NCBI RefSeq assembly: GCF_002938435.1
Contig: NZ_POQT01000005.1
Location: forward strand, 115,828 to 179,827
Reading direction: 5' to 3'
Source: Blastococcus saxobsidens
GTDB taxonomy: Bacteria > Actinomycetota > Actinomycetes > Mycobacteriales > Geodermatophilaceae
Length of the DNA: 64,000 nucleotides
Positions 44,650-56,589 of this stretch are shown here, piece by piece; the first letter of the stretch is position 1, and each line of letters starts with the position of its first letter. The translations under genes and the position numbers were made by a program. A model generated the notes under the pieces. It did not search any database. It saw only the letters and a program-made list of their open reading frames with translations, and was not told where the DNA came from.

Positions 44650-45645
44650 GTGCCGAGCGATCCGCCGCTGCTGACCCTGCCCCCGCTCGACGGGCCACCC
44701 CCACCGGGGTCGCGCGTCGTCAGGACCGACGACGGCGTCGACCTGCACGTGGAGTTCGACGGACCGACCGGGGGCGGTGGGGCGGGCGGTGACACGGCCG
44801 CTCCGCTGACGGTCGTCTTCTGCCACGGGTTCACCGCCCGCCTGGCGGAGTGGGAGCTGCAGCGGATCGCGGTCCGCGACCGCGCCCGGCTGGTGTTCTG
44901 GGACCAGCGCGGCCACGGCCGGTCGGCGGCTACTCCCCTGCCCGATGCGACCATCGACCGGACCGGCCGCGACCTGGCCCAGGTGCTCGACGCCGTCGTG
45001 CCGTCCGGGCCGGTCGTCCTGGCCGGCCACTCGATGGGTGGCATGAGCATCATGGCCCTGGCCCGCCGGCGACCGGAGCTGTTCGGCCCCCGGGTGGTCG
45101 GCGCCTTCCTGCTCGCCACCTCCGCCGGGGGCCTGGTGGAGACCGGCATCCTCGGGCGGGCGGTCACGGTGGTCCGGTGGCTGCGGCTGCTGCCGGTCTA
45201 CCTCTGGGGCCTGCAGCTGATCGCCCCGCTGCTGGAGCGGTTCCGGCGGCGCGGCAGCGTCTTCGGCCGCTGGTTCACCCGCCGGCTGCTGTTCGGCACC
45301 AGGGCCGACGCCGACCCGACGAGCGTGCGACTGGTCCAGAACCTGCTCGAGGAGACGCCGTTCCCCGTCACCGCCGCCTTCTACGCCACCTTCCTGGACC
45401 ACGAGGAGCACTCCTCGCTGCCGGTGCTGGGCCGGATCCCGGTCACCGTCGTCGCCGCCACGCACGACCGGCTCACCCCGGTGGCGCACGGCCGGCGCCT
45501 GGCCGCCGAGATCGGGCCCGGCGCGGAGCTCGTGGTCGTCGAGGGTGCCGGGCACAGCGTCAACCTGACGCGGAACGACGTGGTGGACCGGGCGCTGCTG
45601 GAGCTGCTCGACCGGGTGGAGGCGGGACTGCGACGGGCCGGTTGA
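44650..45645 (+). CDS. Alpha/beta hydrolase
   Basis: The 331-residue product has the alpha/beta hydrolase core. The oxyanion segment TVVFCHGFTARLAEW is near residue 55 and FWDQRGHGRS near 88. The nucleophile elbow is LAGHSMGG near 125, the acid Asp lies in AATHDRLTP, and the base His in EGAGHSVNL. Thus the catalytic triad is complete. The substrate is unknown; neighbouring lipid genes (WS/DGAT) suggest an ester. The start is GTG at 44650. Confidence 0.82.
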   Translation: MPSDPPLLTLPPLDGPPPPGSRVVRTDDGVDLHVEFDGPTGGGGAGGDTAAPLTVVFCHGFTARLAEWELQRIAVRDRARLVFWDQRGHGRSAATPLPDATIDRTGRDLAQVLDAVVPSGPVVLAGHSMGGMSIMALARRRPELFGPRVVGAFLLATSAGGLVETGILGRAVTVVRWLRLLPVYLWGLQLIAPLLERFRRRGSVFGRWFTRRLLFGTRADADPTSVRLVQNLLEETPFPVTAAFYATFLDHEEHSSLPVLGRIPVTVVAATHDRLTPVAHGRRLAAEIGPGAELVVVEGAGHSVNLTRNDVVDRALLELLDRVEAGLRRAG

Positions 45646-45788
45646 TCGACTGGTCAGCCGGGCATGCAGGGTGTGTCCGCCGCCACACGGCCGGGTTGCG
45701 CGTACTCCGCGACACACCTAACTTCGGCGGCCAACCGAGACCGTGCGACGGCCCGACCGAGACGAGTTCGGGCGGCTAGGAGCGAGAC

Positions 45789-47252
45789 GTGGACCGCATG
45801 AGCGCCCTCGACAGCGGGTTCTACTTCGCGGAGAGCGAGAACACGCCCATGCACGTGGGCTCGGTCGCCGTGTTCGAGGGGCCCGCCCCCACCTACGGCG
45901 ACGTCGTCCGGCTGCTGCTGAGCAAGCTGCCGCTGGTGCCCCGCTACCGGCAGCGCGTGCGCCAGGTGCCGCTGCAGCTGGGCCGCCCGATGTGGGTGGA
46001 CGACCCGCACTTCCAGATCCTGTACCACGTGCGGCACACCGCCGTCCCCTCCCCGGGGAGCGACGAGCAGTTGCGCAACCTGGCGGGGCGGGTGCTCGGC
46101 CAGCGCCTGGACACGGCCAAGCCGCTGTGGGAGCTGTGGCTGGTGGAGGGCCTGGCGGAGGGTCGCTGGGCGATCATCTCCAAGGTCCACCACTGCATGG
46201 TCGACGGCGTCGCCGGCACCGACCTCATGCAGCTGATGTTCGACCTCTCCCCCGACGCCACCCACGACGAGCCGCGGGACTGGACGCCCCGCCGCGACCC
46301 GTCGGGCGTCGCGCTGGTGGCCGGCGCGGTCACCGAGGCGGTCACCCAGCCGCTGCGCACGCTCACCAGCCTGCCCACCGTCGGCAGCGCCGTACGCAGC
46401 GCCAAGAGCATGGCCGGCTCGGGGCGGACCCTCGCCCAGACACTGCCCTCCCTGGCCAAGCAGGCCGTCACCCCGACCGCCCGGTCGCTCAACGGGCCGA
46501 TCGGCCCGCACCGCCGCTGGGCGTGGACGGCCGGCAACTTCGACGAGTTCAAAGAGGTCCGGACCGCGCTGGGCGGCACCGTCAACGACGTCGTCCTGAC
46601 CGCGATCACCGGAGGCTTCCGCGACCTGCTCAAGGCGCGCGGCGAGCTCTCCTCGGAGAAGCTCGTGGTGCGGTCGATGGTGCCGGTCTCGGTGCGGTCG
46701 GAGAACCAGAAGGGCACGTTGGACAACAGGGTCTCCGCCGTGTTCGTCGACCTCCCGGTGGGCGACCCGGACCCGGTGTCCCGGCTGCAGACCGTGCGCG
46801 GCCAGATGGACGAGTACAAGAAGGCGATGCAGGCCGTCGACGTCCCCTCGATCATCTCGATGGGCGACTTCGTGGCGCCGTCCCTGCTGTCGCTGGGCGT
46901 CCGGGCGGCGGTGCAGGCCGGCCAGATGTGGTGCCAGGCCGTGACCACGAACGTGCCCGGCCCGCGGGTGCCGCTGTACGTGCTGGGCCGGCGGATGTGC
47001 ACCGCCCACGCGTACGTGCCCATCGCCGGCGGCACGCGCTGCTCGATCGGCATCTTCAGCTACCTCAGCACGATGACCTTCGGGATCAACGCCGACTTCG
47101 ACGCCTTCCCCGACGTCGACGTGCTCTCCGGCGGCATCCGTCGGGGCATCGAGGAGCTGCTGGAGCACGCCCGCGCCGAGAAGGGGACGGCCGACGTGGA
47201 GCAGCCGGCCGGCGCGGTCCCCGCACGGAAGAAGAAGGCAGCCGCCCGGTGA
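45789..47252 (+). CDS. Wax ester synthase / diacylglycerol acyltransferase (WS/DGAT)
   Basis: The 487-residue enzyme joins an acyl-CoA to a fatty alcohol or diacylglycerol, making storage wax or triacylglycerol. The active-site motif HHCMVDG is at residues 134-140. The C-terminal domain has the family segments NDVVLTAITGGFRDLL and TTNVPGPRVPLYVLG. The GTG at 45789 follows GGAG. Many oleaginous actinobacteria carry these enzymes. Its stop overlaps the downstream epimerase gene. Confidence 0.93.
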   Translation: MDRMSALDSGFYFAESENTPMHVGSVAVFEGPAPTYGDVVRLLLSKLPLVPRYRQRVRQVPLQLGRPMWVDDPHFQILYHVRHTAVPSPGSDEQLRNLAGRVLGQRLDTAKPLWELWLVEGLAEGRWAIISKVHHCMVDGVAGTDLMQLMFDLSPDATHDEPRDWTPRRDPSGVALVAGAVTEAVTQPLRTLTSLPTVGSAVRSAKSMAGSGRTLAQTLPSLAKQAVTPTARSLNGPIGPHRRWAWTAGNFDEFKEVRTALGGTVNDVVLTAITGGFRDLLKARGELSSEKLVVRSMVPVSVRSENQKGTLDNRVSAVFVDLPVGDPDPVSRLQTVRGQMDEYKKAMQAVDVPSIISMGDFVAPSLLSLGVRAAVQAGQMWCQAVTTNVPGPRVPLYVLGRRMCTAHAYVPIAGGTRCSIGIFSYLSTMTFGINADFDAFPDVDVLSGGIRRGIEELLEHARAEKGTADVEQPAGAVPARKKKAAAR

Positions 47253-48292
47253 CCCCGGGCAAGCAGCGGTCCGGCGGGCGCGCGAGGTCTGCGCGCACGA
47301 AGGGCCTGACGGTGGCGGTCACCGGGCCGACCGGCACCTTCGGCGCCGGCCTCGTGCCCCTCCTCCAGGACGACGACCGGATCGACCGGGTCATCGGCAT
47401 CGCCCGGCGCCCGTTCGACCCGGCCGAGCGCGGCTGGACGAAGATGGAGTACCGCCAGGGCGACGTGCGCGACCCGGACGCGCTGCGCGAGGCGTTCGAC
47501 GGCGCCGACGTCGTCGTGCACCTCGCGTTCCTGATCACCGGCAACGCCTCGCGGGAGACCACCCGGGCGATCAACGTCGACGGGACGCTCAACGTCTTCC
47601 GGGCGGCGGCGGCCGTGGGCGCGAGGCGCTTCGTCCACGCCTCCTCGGTGGCGGCCTACGGCTTCCACCGGGACAACCCGGAGCGGATCAGCGAGGAGTG
47701 GCCCGTCCGCCCCGCGGCCCGGCTGTTCTACGCGCAGGAGAAGGCCGAGCTCGAGCACCTGCTGCAGGGCGAATCCGCCTCCGCTCCGGAACTGGACCTG
47801 TACCTGCTGCGCCCCCCGGTGGTGCTCGGCCCCCACGCGATCGGCGCGAAGGACGTCCTGCCCGGCCCGCTGGCCCCGCTGGGGCGCCGGCTTCTCGGCC
47901 GGCCGCGGCGGTTGCCGGTCCCCGTCCCGCTGCTGGTGCCGTCGCACCCGCTGCAGTTCATCCACCAGGACGACGTCGGACAGGCGCTGCTGCTGTGCGT
48001 GGTCGGGGCGGGGCCGGCCGGCGCCTACAACATCGCCGGCGACGGCGTGCTGACGGCGGCGGACGTGGCCCGCGAGTTCGGCGCCATCCCGATCCCGCTG
48101 CCGGCGGCTCCGGCGCAGGCGGCCGCCCGCGCGGTCTCCCGGCTGCCGTTCCTGCCGCCCGTCGCCGAGTGGATCGAGGCGGCCGGCCGACCGGTGATCA
48201 TGGACACCACCCGGGCCCGCGAAGAGCTCGGCTGGGAGCCCCGCTACACCGGGCTGGAGGCGCTGCGCGACACCCTGCGCGAGGACCGCTGA
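47249..48292 (+). CDS. NAD-dependent epimerase/dehydratase family protein
   Basis: The 347-residue product is an extended short-chain dehydrogenase. The Rossmann motif TVAVTGPTGTFGAGLVPLL is at about residues 22-40. The DVRDPDALREAF and VVHLAF segments follow, but the YxxxK catalytic pair appears in altered form (YAQEKAELE). The GTG start overlaps the WS/DGAT stop (GTGA), so the two are co-translated; a lipid-related sugar or sterol substrate can be imagined but is not shown. A strong hairpin follows. Confidence 0.82.
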   Translation: MTPGKQRSGGRARSARTKGLTVAVTGPTGTFGAGLVPLLQDDDRIDRVIGIARRPFDPAERGWTKMEYRQGDVRDPDALREAFDGADVVVHLAFLITGNASRETTRAINVDGTLNVFRAAAAVGARRFVHASSVAAYGFHRDNPERISEEWPVRPAARLFYAQEKAELEHLLQGESASAPELDLYLLRPPVVLGPHAIGAKDVLPGPLAPLGRRLLGRPRRLPVPVPLLVPSHPLQFIHQDDVGQALLLCVVGAGPAGAYNIAGDGVLTAADVAREFGAIPIPLPAAPAQAAARAVSRLPFLPPVAEWIEAAGRPVIMDTTRAREELGWEPRYTGLEALRDTLREDR

Positions 48293-48297
48293 GACGC

Positions 48298-48339
48298 ACG
48301 ACGGCGCCGGCGCCCGCTGCCGGGTCCCGGCGCCGTCGT
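48298..48339. terminator. Bidirectional hairpin
   Basis: ACGACGGCGCCGG pairs with CCGGCGCCGTCGT over 13 bases, between the epimerase stop and the convergent hydrolase stop. Confidence 0.75.
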
Positions 48340-48343
48340 CGGC

Positions 48344-49255
48344 TCAGGGCGTCGAACTGGTCAGTGCCGTCTGCCGCATCCAGTCGCGGACCTCGCCGGC
48401 GAGGCGGTCGGGCTCCTGCAGCTGCGGCACGTGCCCCACGCCGGCCATCTCCAGGTAGCGCCAGGCCGGGTGCCGGCGGGCGATGTCCCGTGCGGCCGCC
48501 ACCGGCACCAGCCGGTCGCGGTCCCCGTGGACCAGCAGCACGGGCACGCCGATCGAAGCCATCGCCGAGCGGTAGCGGCGCGGGTCGGCCAGGAGCTTCA
48601 GCAGCGAACGGGCCGCGGCGAGGAACGCGCGGTCCATGCCGGCGACGTCCTGGCGCTCCTCGATCAGCGTGACCGACCGGTCGATGACCCTCGAGGGCAC
48701 CTGGTCGGGGTCCACGCCGCACAGCGTGAGCATCTCGCGCACCCGGACCAGTGCCGACTGGCGCTGGCGCCGCCACCACAGGAACCGCTCGCCGACGAAC
48801 GGCAGCGCGTAGAGCGCGAAGGTGACCGCGACGAGGGGGTCCAGCGCCCGCCGCGGACCGGGCACCGCCGGGTCCAGGAGCACCAGCCCGGTGACGGCGT
48901 CGGGCTGCTCGCCGGTCTCCAGGACGGAGATCATGCCGCCCATCGAGTTGCCCACCAGCACGGCGGGCTCCCCCACCACCTCGGTCAGGAAGCGGTGCAG
49001 CACGGCCACGTTCGCCGAGACGCTGGCCGTCCGGCCGCCGGGCTCGCTGCGACCGAACCCGGGCAGATCGACGGCGAACACGCGGGCGTGCTCCCGGACC
49101 AGCGGCGCGAACAGGTCCCAGTTCAGGTGCGAGCCACCGAGCCCGTGCACCAGGACCATGACGGGGCCGTCCGCCCGACCGCCGAAGTCGACGTAGTGGA
49201 CGGGACCGCCGAGGTCGACCGTCCGGCTCTCGCCCGGCATTGCGCCCTCGCCCAT
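48344..49255 (-). CDS. Alpha/beta hydrolase
   Basis: From the ATG at 49255, preceded by AAGGGGAG, the product has 303 residues. Motifs are MVLVHGLGGSHLNW, VDLPGFGRSE, the nucleophile LVGNSMGG, the acid VHGDRDRLVP, and the base GVGHVPQ, a full triad. It resembles epoxide hydrolase or meta-cleavage product hydrolase relatives. The substrate is unknown. It is divergent from another hydrolase gene. Confidence 0.85.
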   Translation of the reverse strand: MGEGAMPGESRTVDLGGPVHYVDFGGRADGPVMVLVHGLGGSHLNWDLFAPLVREHARVFAVDLPGFGRSEPGGRTASVSANVAVLHRFLTEVVGEPAVLVGNSMGGMISVLETGEQPDAVTGLVLLDPAVPGPRRALDPLVAVTFALYALPFVGERFLWWRRQRQSALVRVREMLTLCGVDPDQVPSRVIDRSVTLIEERQDVAGMDRAFLAAARSLLKLLADPRRYRSAMASIGVPVLLVHGDRDRLVPVAAARDIARRHPAWRYLEMAGVGHVPQLQEPDRLAGEVRDWMRQTALTSSTP

Positions 49256-49358
49256 TCGCGCTCCCCTTCGGCGTCTGAACCCGTACGGTGGCACGTCCTG
49301 CCAGGCGCCGCAGTCGGTGGGGGGCCCGCCGCAGAGCGGAACGCCCACGTCCAATATG

Positions 49359-49392
49359 ACGCAGGCCACAATTCAGCAACATCTGCCTGCGT
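49359..49392. promoter_or_regulatory. Inverted repeat in a divergent hydrolase promoter region
   Basis: ACGCAGGC and GCCTGCGT form a perfect inverted repeat with an 18-base spacer, in an unusually AT-rich part of the 215-bp gap between two divergent hydrolase genes. It may be a regulator binding site. Confidence 0.35.
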
Positions 49393-49470
49393 GGTTGCCT
49401 ACCGCAAGTGTGAGCCAGGCCCCATCTTGGTACTGCCATTCCACGAACGAACGGCAGCCAGGAGGACGAC

Positions 49471-50280
49471 GTGGCACGACGGCAGGGTGACGGCCCCGCA
49501 CTCCCGCTCTACCTCACCGAGCCAGGGCGGGCGGTCGCCGAGCTGGGCCTCTACCTGGCCGCACGGCCGCTGGAGACCCGCCTGCCCAAGGGCGACGGGC
49601 ACCCCGTGCTCGTGCTCCCCGGACTGCTGGCCGACGACAACTCCACCCGGGCCCTGCGTGCGGTGCTCCGGCGGCTCGGCTACCGCGTCCACGGCTGGGG
49701 CCTGGGCCGCAACATCGGCCCGACCGCCGTGTGCGTCAACGGGCTCCAGGACAAGCTCGAGTACCTGCAGGGCCGGTACCGCCGGCCGGTCACCGTCATC
49801 GGCTGGAGCCTCGGCGGGATCTTCGCCCGTGACCTGGCCCGGCGCAGCCCCGATGCGGTGCGCCAGGTGATCACCCTCGGCAGCCCTTTCCGGATCGAGC
49901 GGCACAGCCAGAGCCGCGCCACCAAGGTCTTCGACCGCTTCGCCCACCTCCACGTGGAGCAGCGCCCCTTCCCGCTGGAGTCCGAGGGGTGCCCACTCCC
50001 CGTGCCCGCCACCTCCATCTACTCGCACTTCGACGGCATCGTGCACTGGCAGACGTGCCTCGACGTGCCCGGTGAGCGGTGCGAGAACATCGCCGTGACG
50101 GCCAGCCACCTGGGCATCGGCCACCACCCGGCGGCCATCTGGGCGGTCGCCGACCGACTGGCGCAGCCGGAGGGCACCTGGCAGCCGTTCAAGGCGCCGG
50201 CCTTCCTCCGCCCGGCCTTCCCGAGGCCCGCCACCCCGGCACCGGCGGGGCCGGTCGACATCGCCGCCTCCGCCGCCTGA
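49471..50280 (+). CDS. Alpha/beta hydrolase (lipase-like)
   Basis: The GTG at 49471 gives 269 residues after a CAGGAGG ribosome site. The nucleophile elbow is VIGWSLGG near residue 110, with VLVLPGLLADDNS upstream and the acid/base region HFDGIVHWQT and SHLGIGHHP. It is of the short esterase/lipase-like group; the substrate is unknown. No signal peptide is seen. Confidence 0.78.
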   Translation: MARRQGDGPALPLYLTEPGRAVAELGLYLAARPLETRLPKGDGHPVLVLPGLLADDNSTRALRAVLRRLGYRVHGWGLGRNIGPTAVCVNGLQDKLEYLQGRYRRPVTVIGWSLGGIFARDLARRSPDAVRQVITLGSPFRIERHSQSRATKVFDRFAHLHVEQRPFPLESEGCPLPVPATSIYSHFDGIVHWQTCLDVPGERCENIAVTASHLGIGHHPAAIWAVADRLAQPEGTWQPFKAPAFLRPAFPRPATPAPAGPVDIAASAA

Positions 50281-50367
50281 CCACCGCGCGGACGTCCCGG
50301 CCGCGAGGAGCCGGACTACCGATGCGCCGGGCGGTGCCCCTGGAAGCGAAGGCAGGACGTGCGGGGG

Positions 50368-50439
50368 TGGGCGCGACAGGGTTCGAACCTGCGACCGCTC
50401 GCTTGTAAGGCGAGAGCTCTACCGCTGAGCTACGCGCCC
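50368..50439 (-). tRNA. tRNA-Val (anticodon TAC)
   Basis: A cloverleaf on the minus strand begins GGGCGCGTAGCTCAGCGGT and ends CGCGCCC with discriminator A. The anticodon loop is CTTACAA, so the anticodon is TAC (codon GTA). The T arm GGTTCGAACC is intact. CCA is not encoded. Confidence 0.95.
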
Positions 50440-50481
50440 CGCGGGCCCAGGGTAGGTGCCCTGGGCCCGGTCACCGCCGAG

Positions 50482-50943
50482 TCAGGCTGCGAGCCCGGCG
50501 ACGGCGTCCTTCCAGCCGGACTGCTCGCGCGGGTCCCCGGGCGAGTTGACCTCCGCGAACGCGACGGCACCCTCGGCGTCGACCAGGAAGGTGCCGCGCA
50601 CGGCCATGCCGGCCTTCTCGTTGAAGACGCCGTAGGCCTTCGCGACCTCGCCGTGCGGCCAGAAGTCCGACAGCAGCGGGAACTCGAAGCCCTCCTGGGC
50701 CTTGAAGGCCTTGAGGCTGAACACCGGGTCGGTGCTGATGGCGAGGACCTCGACGCCGGCGTCGGTGTAGTTGGCCAGCTCGTCGCGCAGCTGGCACAGC
50801 TCACCGGTGCAGATGCCGGAGAAGGCGAACGGGTAGAAGACCAGCAGCACGGGCGTGCCCCGCAGGTCGGTGAGGGACACGACCTGCTTGTCCTGGTCGG
50901 GAAGGCTGAACTCGGGGGCGCGATCGCCGACGGAGAGGCTCAT
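50482..50943 (-). CDS. ahpE: AhpE-type peroxiredoxin
   Basis: The enzyme reduces peroxides. The 153-residue product is close to M. tuberculosis AhpE (Rv2238c): it has FPLLSDFWPHGEVAKAYGVFNE and RGTFLVDA. The peroxidatic Cys45 lies in FSGICTGELCQLRD. A second Cys50 five residues later, as in PrxQ/BCP proteins, could be a resolving cysteine; Rv2238c has Asp there. The DUF3052 gene upstream matches Rv2239c. The start is the ATG at 50943. Confidence 0.93.
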   Translation of the reverse strand: MSLSVGDRAPEFSLPDQDKQVVSLTDLRGTPVLLVFYPFAFSGICTGELCQLRDELANYTDAGVEVLAISTDPVFSLKAFKAQEGFEFPLLSDFWPHGEVAKAYGVFNEKAGMAVRGTFLVDAEGAVAFAEVNSPGDPREQSGWKDAVAGLAA

Positions 50944-50977
50944 GCTCCCGATCGTGCCTCACCGCGGTGACCGGCTG

Positions 50978-51040
50978 GAACGGCCCCCTCGCAGGGGCCC
51001 GCGCCGAGCGGAGCGAGGCGTGGGGGGCGAGGGGGTCCTT
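50978..51040 (-). repeat. Intergenic hairpin repeat, copy C
   Basis: It follows the DUF3052 gene stop by three bases on the minus strand and lies 35 bases before ahpE. Ends read AAGGACCCCCTCGC and GCGAGGGGGCCGTT and pair. The centre holds GCCTCGCTCCGCTCGGC, itself partly palindromic. Confidence 0.7.
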
Positions 51041-51043
51041 GAA

Positions 51044-51463
51044 TCAGCGGCGGCTGCGCACGGCCTTCGGGGTGACCAGCCGGATGCCCGACCAGTCCTT
51101 GGCCGCGGAGATGCTGCTGGTCTGCGAGAGGCCCGCCGTCGGCGCCACCTCCGTGACGTCGCCGGGCTCGACGTGGCCGGGCCGCCCGGACTTCGGCACG
51201 AGCAGCCACACCACGCCCTCGTCGGCCAGCGAGGTCAGCGCGTCGGTGAGGGCGTCGAAGAGGTCGCCGTCGTCCTCACGCCACCAGAGGATGACGACGT
51301 CGGCCACCTCGTCGGTGTCCTCGTCGACCATCTCGCTGCCGGAGGCCTCGATGATGGAGTCGCGCAGGTCCTCGTCGGCGTCCTCGCTCCAGCCGAGCTC
51401 CTGCACGACCATGCCCGGCTTGATGCCCAGCCGGGCCGCCATGCCGGCGCTGTCGACGCTCAT
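51044..51463 (-). CDS. DUF3052 domain protein
   Basis: The 139-residue acidic protein matches the DUF3052 family (Rv2239c). It has MAARLGIKPGMVVQELGWSEDADEDLRD near the N-terminus, VADVVILWWREDDGDLFDAL and a final TSSISAAKDWSGIRLV. Function is unknown. It is conserved between ahpE and aceE in mycobacteria and many actinobacteria, and the order is the same here. The start is the ATG at 51463. Confidence 0.9.
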   Translation of the reverse strand: MSVDSAGMAARLGIKPGMVVQELGWSEDADEDLRDSIIEASGSEMVDEDTDEVADVVILWWREDDGDLFDALTDALTSLADEGVVWLLVPKSGRPGHVEPGDVTEVAPTAGLSQTSSISAAKDWSGIRLVTPKAVRSRR

Positions 51464-51885
51464 CCCTGCTGTTCCTCCATGCGTGCTCCTGCTGATGATC
51501 CGGTGTGGTCACCGATGGTGCCCTGTCGGGGCGGTGACCGCGCGGGGACGCGTCACGGGAGAACCGTGTCGACGACGGGAAGGGAGCGCGAGCCGGGCCG
51601 ATGCGAACCGCCCGAGGACACGACCAGCGCGAGGACCACCCGCACCCCGGTCATGTCACCCCTCTCGCTGCGCCGATGCGCCCGCCGTCCGGCCGTCGGG
51701 GCCGGGCATCCGGGGCGGCGCCGTCAGGAGAGGCACCGCAGGCGGAAGCGTAGGGCATGACGGGCACGGCGCAAGCCTGCGCGCACGGGCCGCGCCTGCG
51801 GCGGACCCGTCCGGAGCGACACGCCTCTTCCGCACAACGGCACGGGGACGTGACGGCGACTGCCCCGACAGGGGACGATGTACCC
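51464..51885. other. Intergenic region upstream of aceE (422 bp)
   Basis: No credible gene is seen. It should hold the promoters of both DUF3052 (minus) and aceE (plus). An inverted repeat GGTCACCG/CGGTGACC (51507-51514 and 51532-51539) and a small hairpin CACGG-gagaa-CCGTG (51553-51567) are present. No T-box, riboswitch or other known RNA is recognisable. Confidence 0.5.
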
Positions 51886-54687
<2,802 letters not shown>

Positions 54688-54693
54688 CCGGCC

Positions 54694-54723
54694 GGACCCG
54701 CCTCCGCTCCGGGAGGCGGGTCC
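54694..54723. terminator. Terminator hairpin after aceE
   Basis: GGACCCGCCTCC and GGAGGCGGGTCC pair over 12 bases with a six-base loop, seven bases past the aceE stop. Confidence 0.8.
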
Positions 54724-54736
54724 AGCCGCGTCGACC

Positions 54737-54770
54737 GACGTCCAGCCGCGTCACGGCGCGGCTGGACGTC
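54737..54770. terminator. Second hairpin between aceE and the M20 gene
   Basis: GACGTCCAGCCGCG and CGCGGCTGGACGTC pair over 14 bases. Its 5' arm contains GTCCAGCCGCGTC, a 13-base sequence also present at 54720-54732, so the hairpin may have arisen by duplication. Confidence 0.7.
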
Positions 54771-54804
54771 CCCCGGACCGGCTCGACCCCCGCTGACCGA
54801 GGGC

Positions 54805-56010
54805 TCAGCCCCCCAGAGCCTGCAGCGCCATCTGCGCGTACAGGGCGACGCCGGCCGGCAGCGGCTCCTCGTCGAAGACGACGAGGTTCGAGTGGTTGGC
54901 CGGCGCCGCCGCGGGGTCCAGCCCCGGCGGGCACGCCCCCAGGAACGCCATGACCCCGGGCACCTCCTGCAGCACGTATGAGAAGTCCTCGGCGCCCATG
55001 AGCGGGGCCGGCATGAGCACGCTGGCCTGCCGGCCCAGGAGTGCGGCCGCCGTCTCCAGCACCTGTGCCGCCGCGCCGGGGTCGTTCCGGGTGACCGGGT
55101 AGCCCTCGAAGTGCTCCCAGTGCAGTTCCATCTCGTGGGCCGCGGCGACGTGGGTGGCGACCCGCTGCACCGAGGCGACGACGTCGGCCCGGCGCTCGGC
55201 CGAGAGGGTCCGGATCGTGCCCTCGAGCAGCGCGGTGTCGGGGATGACGTTGTTGGTCGACCCCGCCTCGATGTGCGCCACGGTGACCACCGCGGGGTCG
55301 AAGACGTCCACCCGGCGGGTGACCATCGCCTGCAGCGCCAGCACGATCTCCGCCGCCACCGGGATCGGGTCGGCGGCGGCGTGCGGCTCCGAGGCGTGCC
55401 CACCCCGGCCGCGCAGCGTCATCCGCCACTGGTCGGCCGCGGCCATCATGGGGCCGGGGCGCAGGTTGATCGTCCCGCTGGTCATGGTCGAGGAGATGTG
55501 CAGGGCGAACGCACCGCTCACCGGCGCCTCGGGGACGACGTCGAGCAGCCCCTCGTCGAGCATGTAGCGGGCGCCGTGGAAGCCCTCCTCCCCCGGCTGC
55601 ACCATGAACACGACCTGCCCGGCCAGCTCCTCGCGCCGCCGTGCCAGCAGGCGGGCGGCGCCGACCAGCATCGCCACGTGCGTGTCGTGCCCGCAGGCGT
55701 GCATCGCGCCGGGCACCTCGGAGGCGAACGGCAGACCGCTGTCCTCGTGCACCGGCAGGGCGTCCATGTCGCCGCGCAGCAGGTAGGTCGGCCCCGGCCG
55801 CGCGCCGCGCAGCACCCCCACCACCGAGCTGGTCGTCGACCCGGTGGTCACCTCGATCGGCAGCTCCTCGAACGCCTCCAGCACCGCAGCCTGCGTGCGG
55901 GGCAGGTGCAGGCCGATCTCCGGGTGCCGGTGCAGCTGCCGGCGCAGCTCGATGGTGCGGTCGGCGTCGGAGTAGGCGGCGTTGAGCAGGTCGGAGGGGC
56001 TGGTCGGCAT
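54805..56010 (-). CDS. M20 family amidohydrolase (hippurate hydrolase-like)
   Basis: The 401-residue product has the M20D metal site: the core MHACGHDTHVAML, the general base region PGEEGFHGARYM, and a final GAEDFSYVLQ with its Glu. The dimerisation lid is in the middle (RGRGGHASEPH). Members hydrolyse N-acyl amino acids. The start is either ATG at 56010 with a GTGGAG nearby or GTG at 56025. The substrate is unknown. Confidence 0.9.
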   Translation of the reverse strand: MPTSPSDLLNAAYSDADRTIELRRQLHRHPEIGLHLPRTQAAVLEAFEELPIEVTTGSTTSSVVGVLRGARPGPTYLLRGDMDALPVHEDSGLPFASEVPGAMHACGHDTHVAMLVGAARLLARRREELAGQVVFMVQPGEEGFHGARYMLDEGLLDVVPEAPVSGAFALHISSTMTSGTINLRPGPMMAAADQWRMTLRGRGGHASEPHAAADPIPVAAEIVLALQAMVTRRVDVFDPAVVTVAHIEAGSTNNVIPDTALLEGTIRTLSAERRADVVASVQRVATHVAAAHEMELHWEHFEGYPVTRNDPGAAAQVLETAAALLGRQASVLMPAPLMGAEDFSYVLQEVPGVMAFLGACPPGLDPAAAPANHSNLVVFDEEPLPAGVALYAQMALQALGG

Positions 56011-56043
56011 GCTCTCCACTGTCACACGTCCGGGCGACGTGCC

Positions 56044-56589
56044 TCAGTCCGCCCAGGCGGGTCGGCCGGCGTCGACCTGCCACACCACCACGGCGGACGG
56101 CTCCTCGACCCGCACCGGGCCGGCTGCCTGCACAGCCGTCCCCGCCGGGTCGGCCACGAGCAGCAGGCCGGGCGGCGTCTCCAGCACGGTTCCCGGTCGC
56201 GCGCGGCCCAGCCACAGCCGGGCGTCGGCGCGGCCCAGGTCCAGCCATCCAGCACCGGCGCGGTGCACGACGTGCGTCACGGGAGCGGCGGGGTCGGCGC
56301 TGCGGAGGTAGCACTGCAGCACCCGGGCTCCGTCGTCGCCGGCCACCTCGTCGTGGGCGAGCCCCCGGCCGGCCCGCAGGACGGCGACGTCCCCGGCGGC
56401 CACCGTCACGTCCTCGCCCCAGCGGTGGGTCAGGCCCCCGGCCAGCACCACGGCGACGACGTCGACCGCCCGGTGCTCGTGCCGCCCGTACCCGGCGCCC
56501 GGCCGCAGCCGGTCGTCGGCGATGCGCAGCAGGGGTCCGAGGGAGCCGTCGTCCGGGGCGAGCACGACCCGCGAATCGAGGCCGCTCAT
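56044..56589 (-). CDS. Pirin-like cupin protein (short)
   Basis: The 181-residue product has a cupin core: GRHEHRAVDVVAVVLAGGLTHRWGE with a pair of histidines, followed by AAGDVAVLRAGRGLAHDEVAGDD. The pirin-type HxH...H pattern is partly kept (HEH, H at HRWG). It is shorter than full pirins, which have two cupin domains, though a weak second part remains. The ATG at 56589 overlaps the PAP2 stop by four bases. Confidence 0.75.
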   Translation of the reverse strand: MSGLDSRVVLAPDDGSLGPLLRIADDRLRPGAGYGRHEHRAVDVVAVVLAGGLTHRWGEDVTVAAGDVAVLRAGRGLAHDEVAGDDGARVLQCYLRSADPAAPVTHVVHRAGAGWLDLGRADARLWLGRARPGTVLETPPGLLLVADPAGTAVQAAGPVRVEEPSAVVVWQVDAGRPAWAD

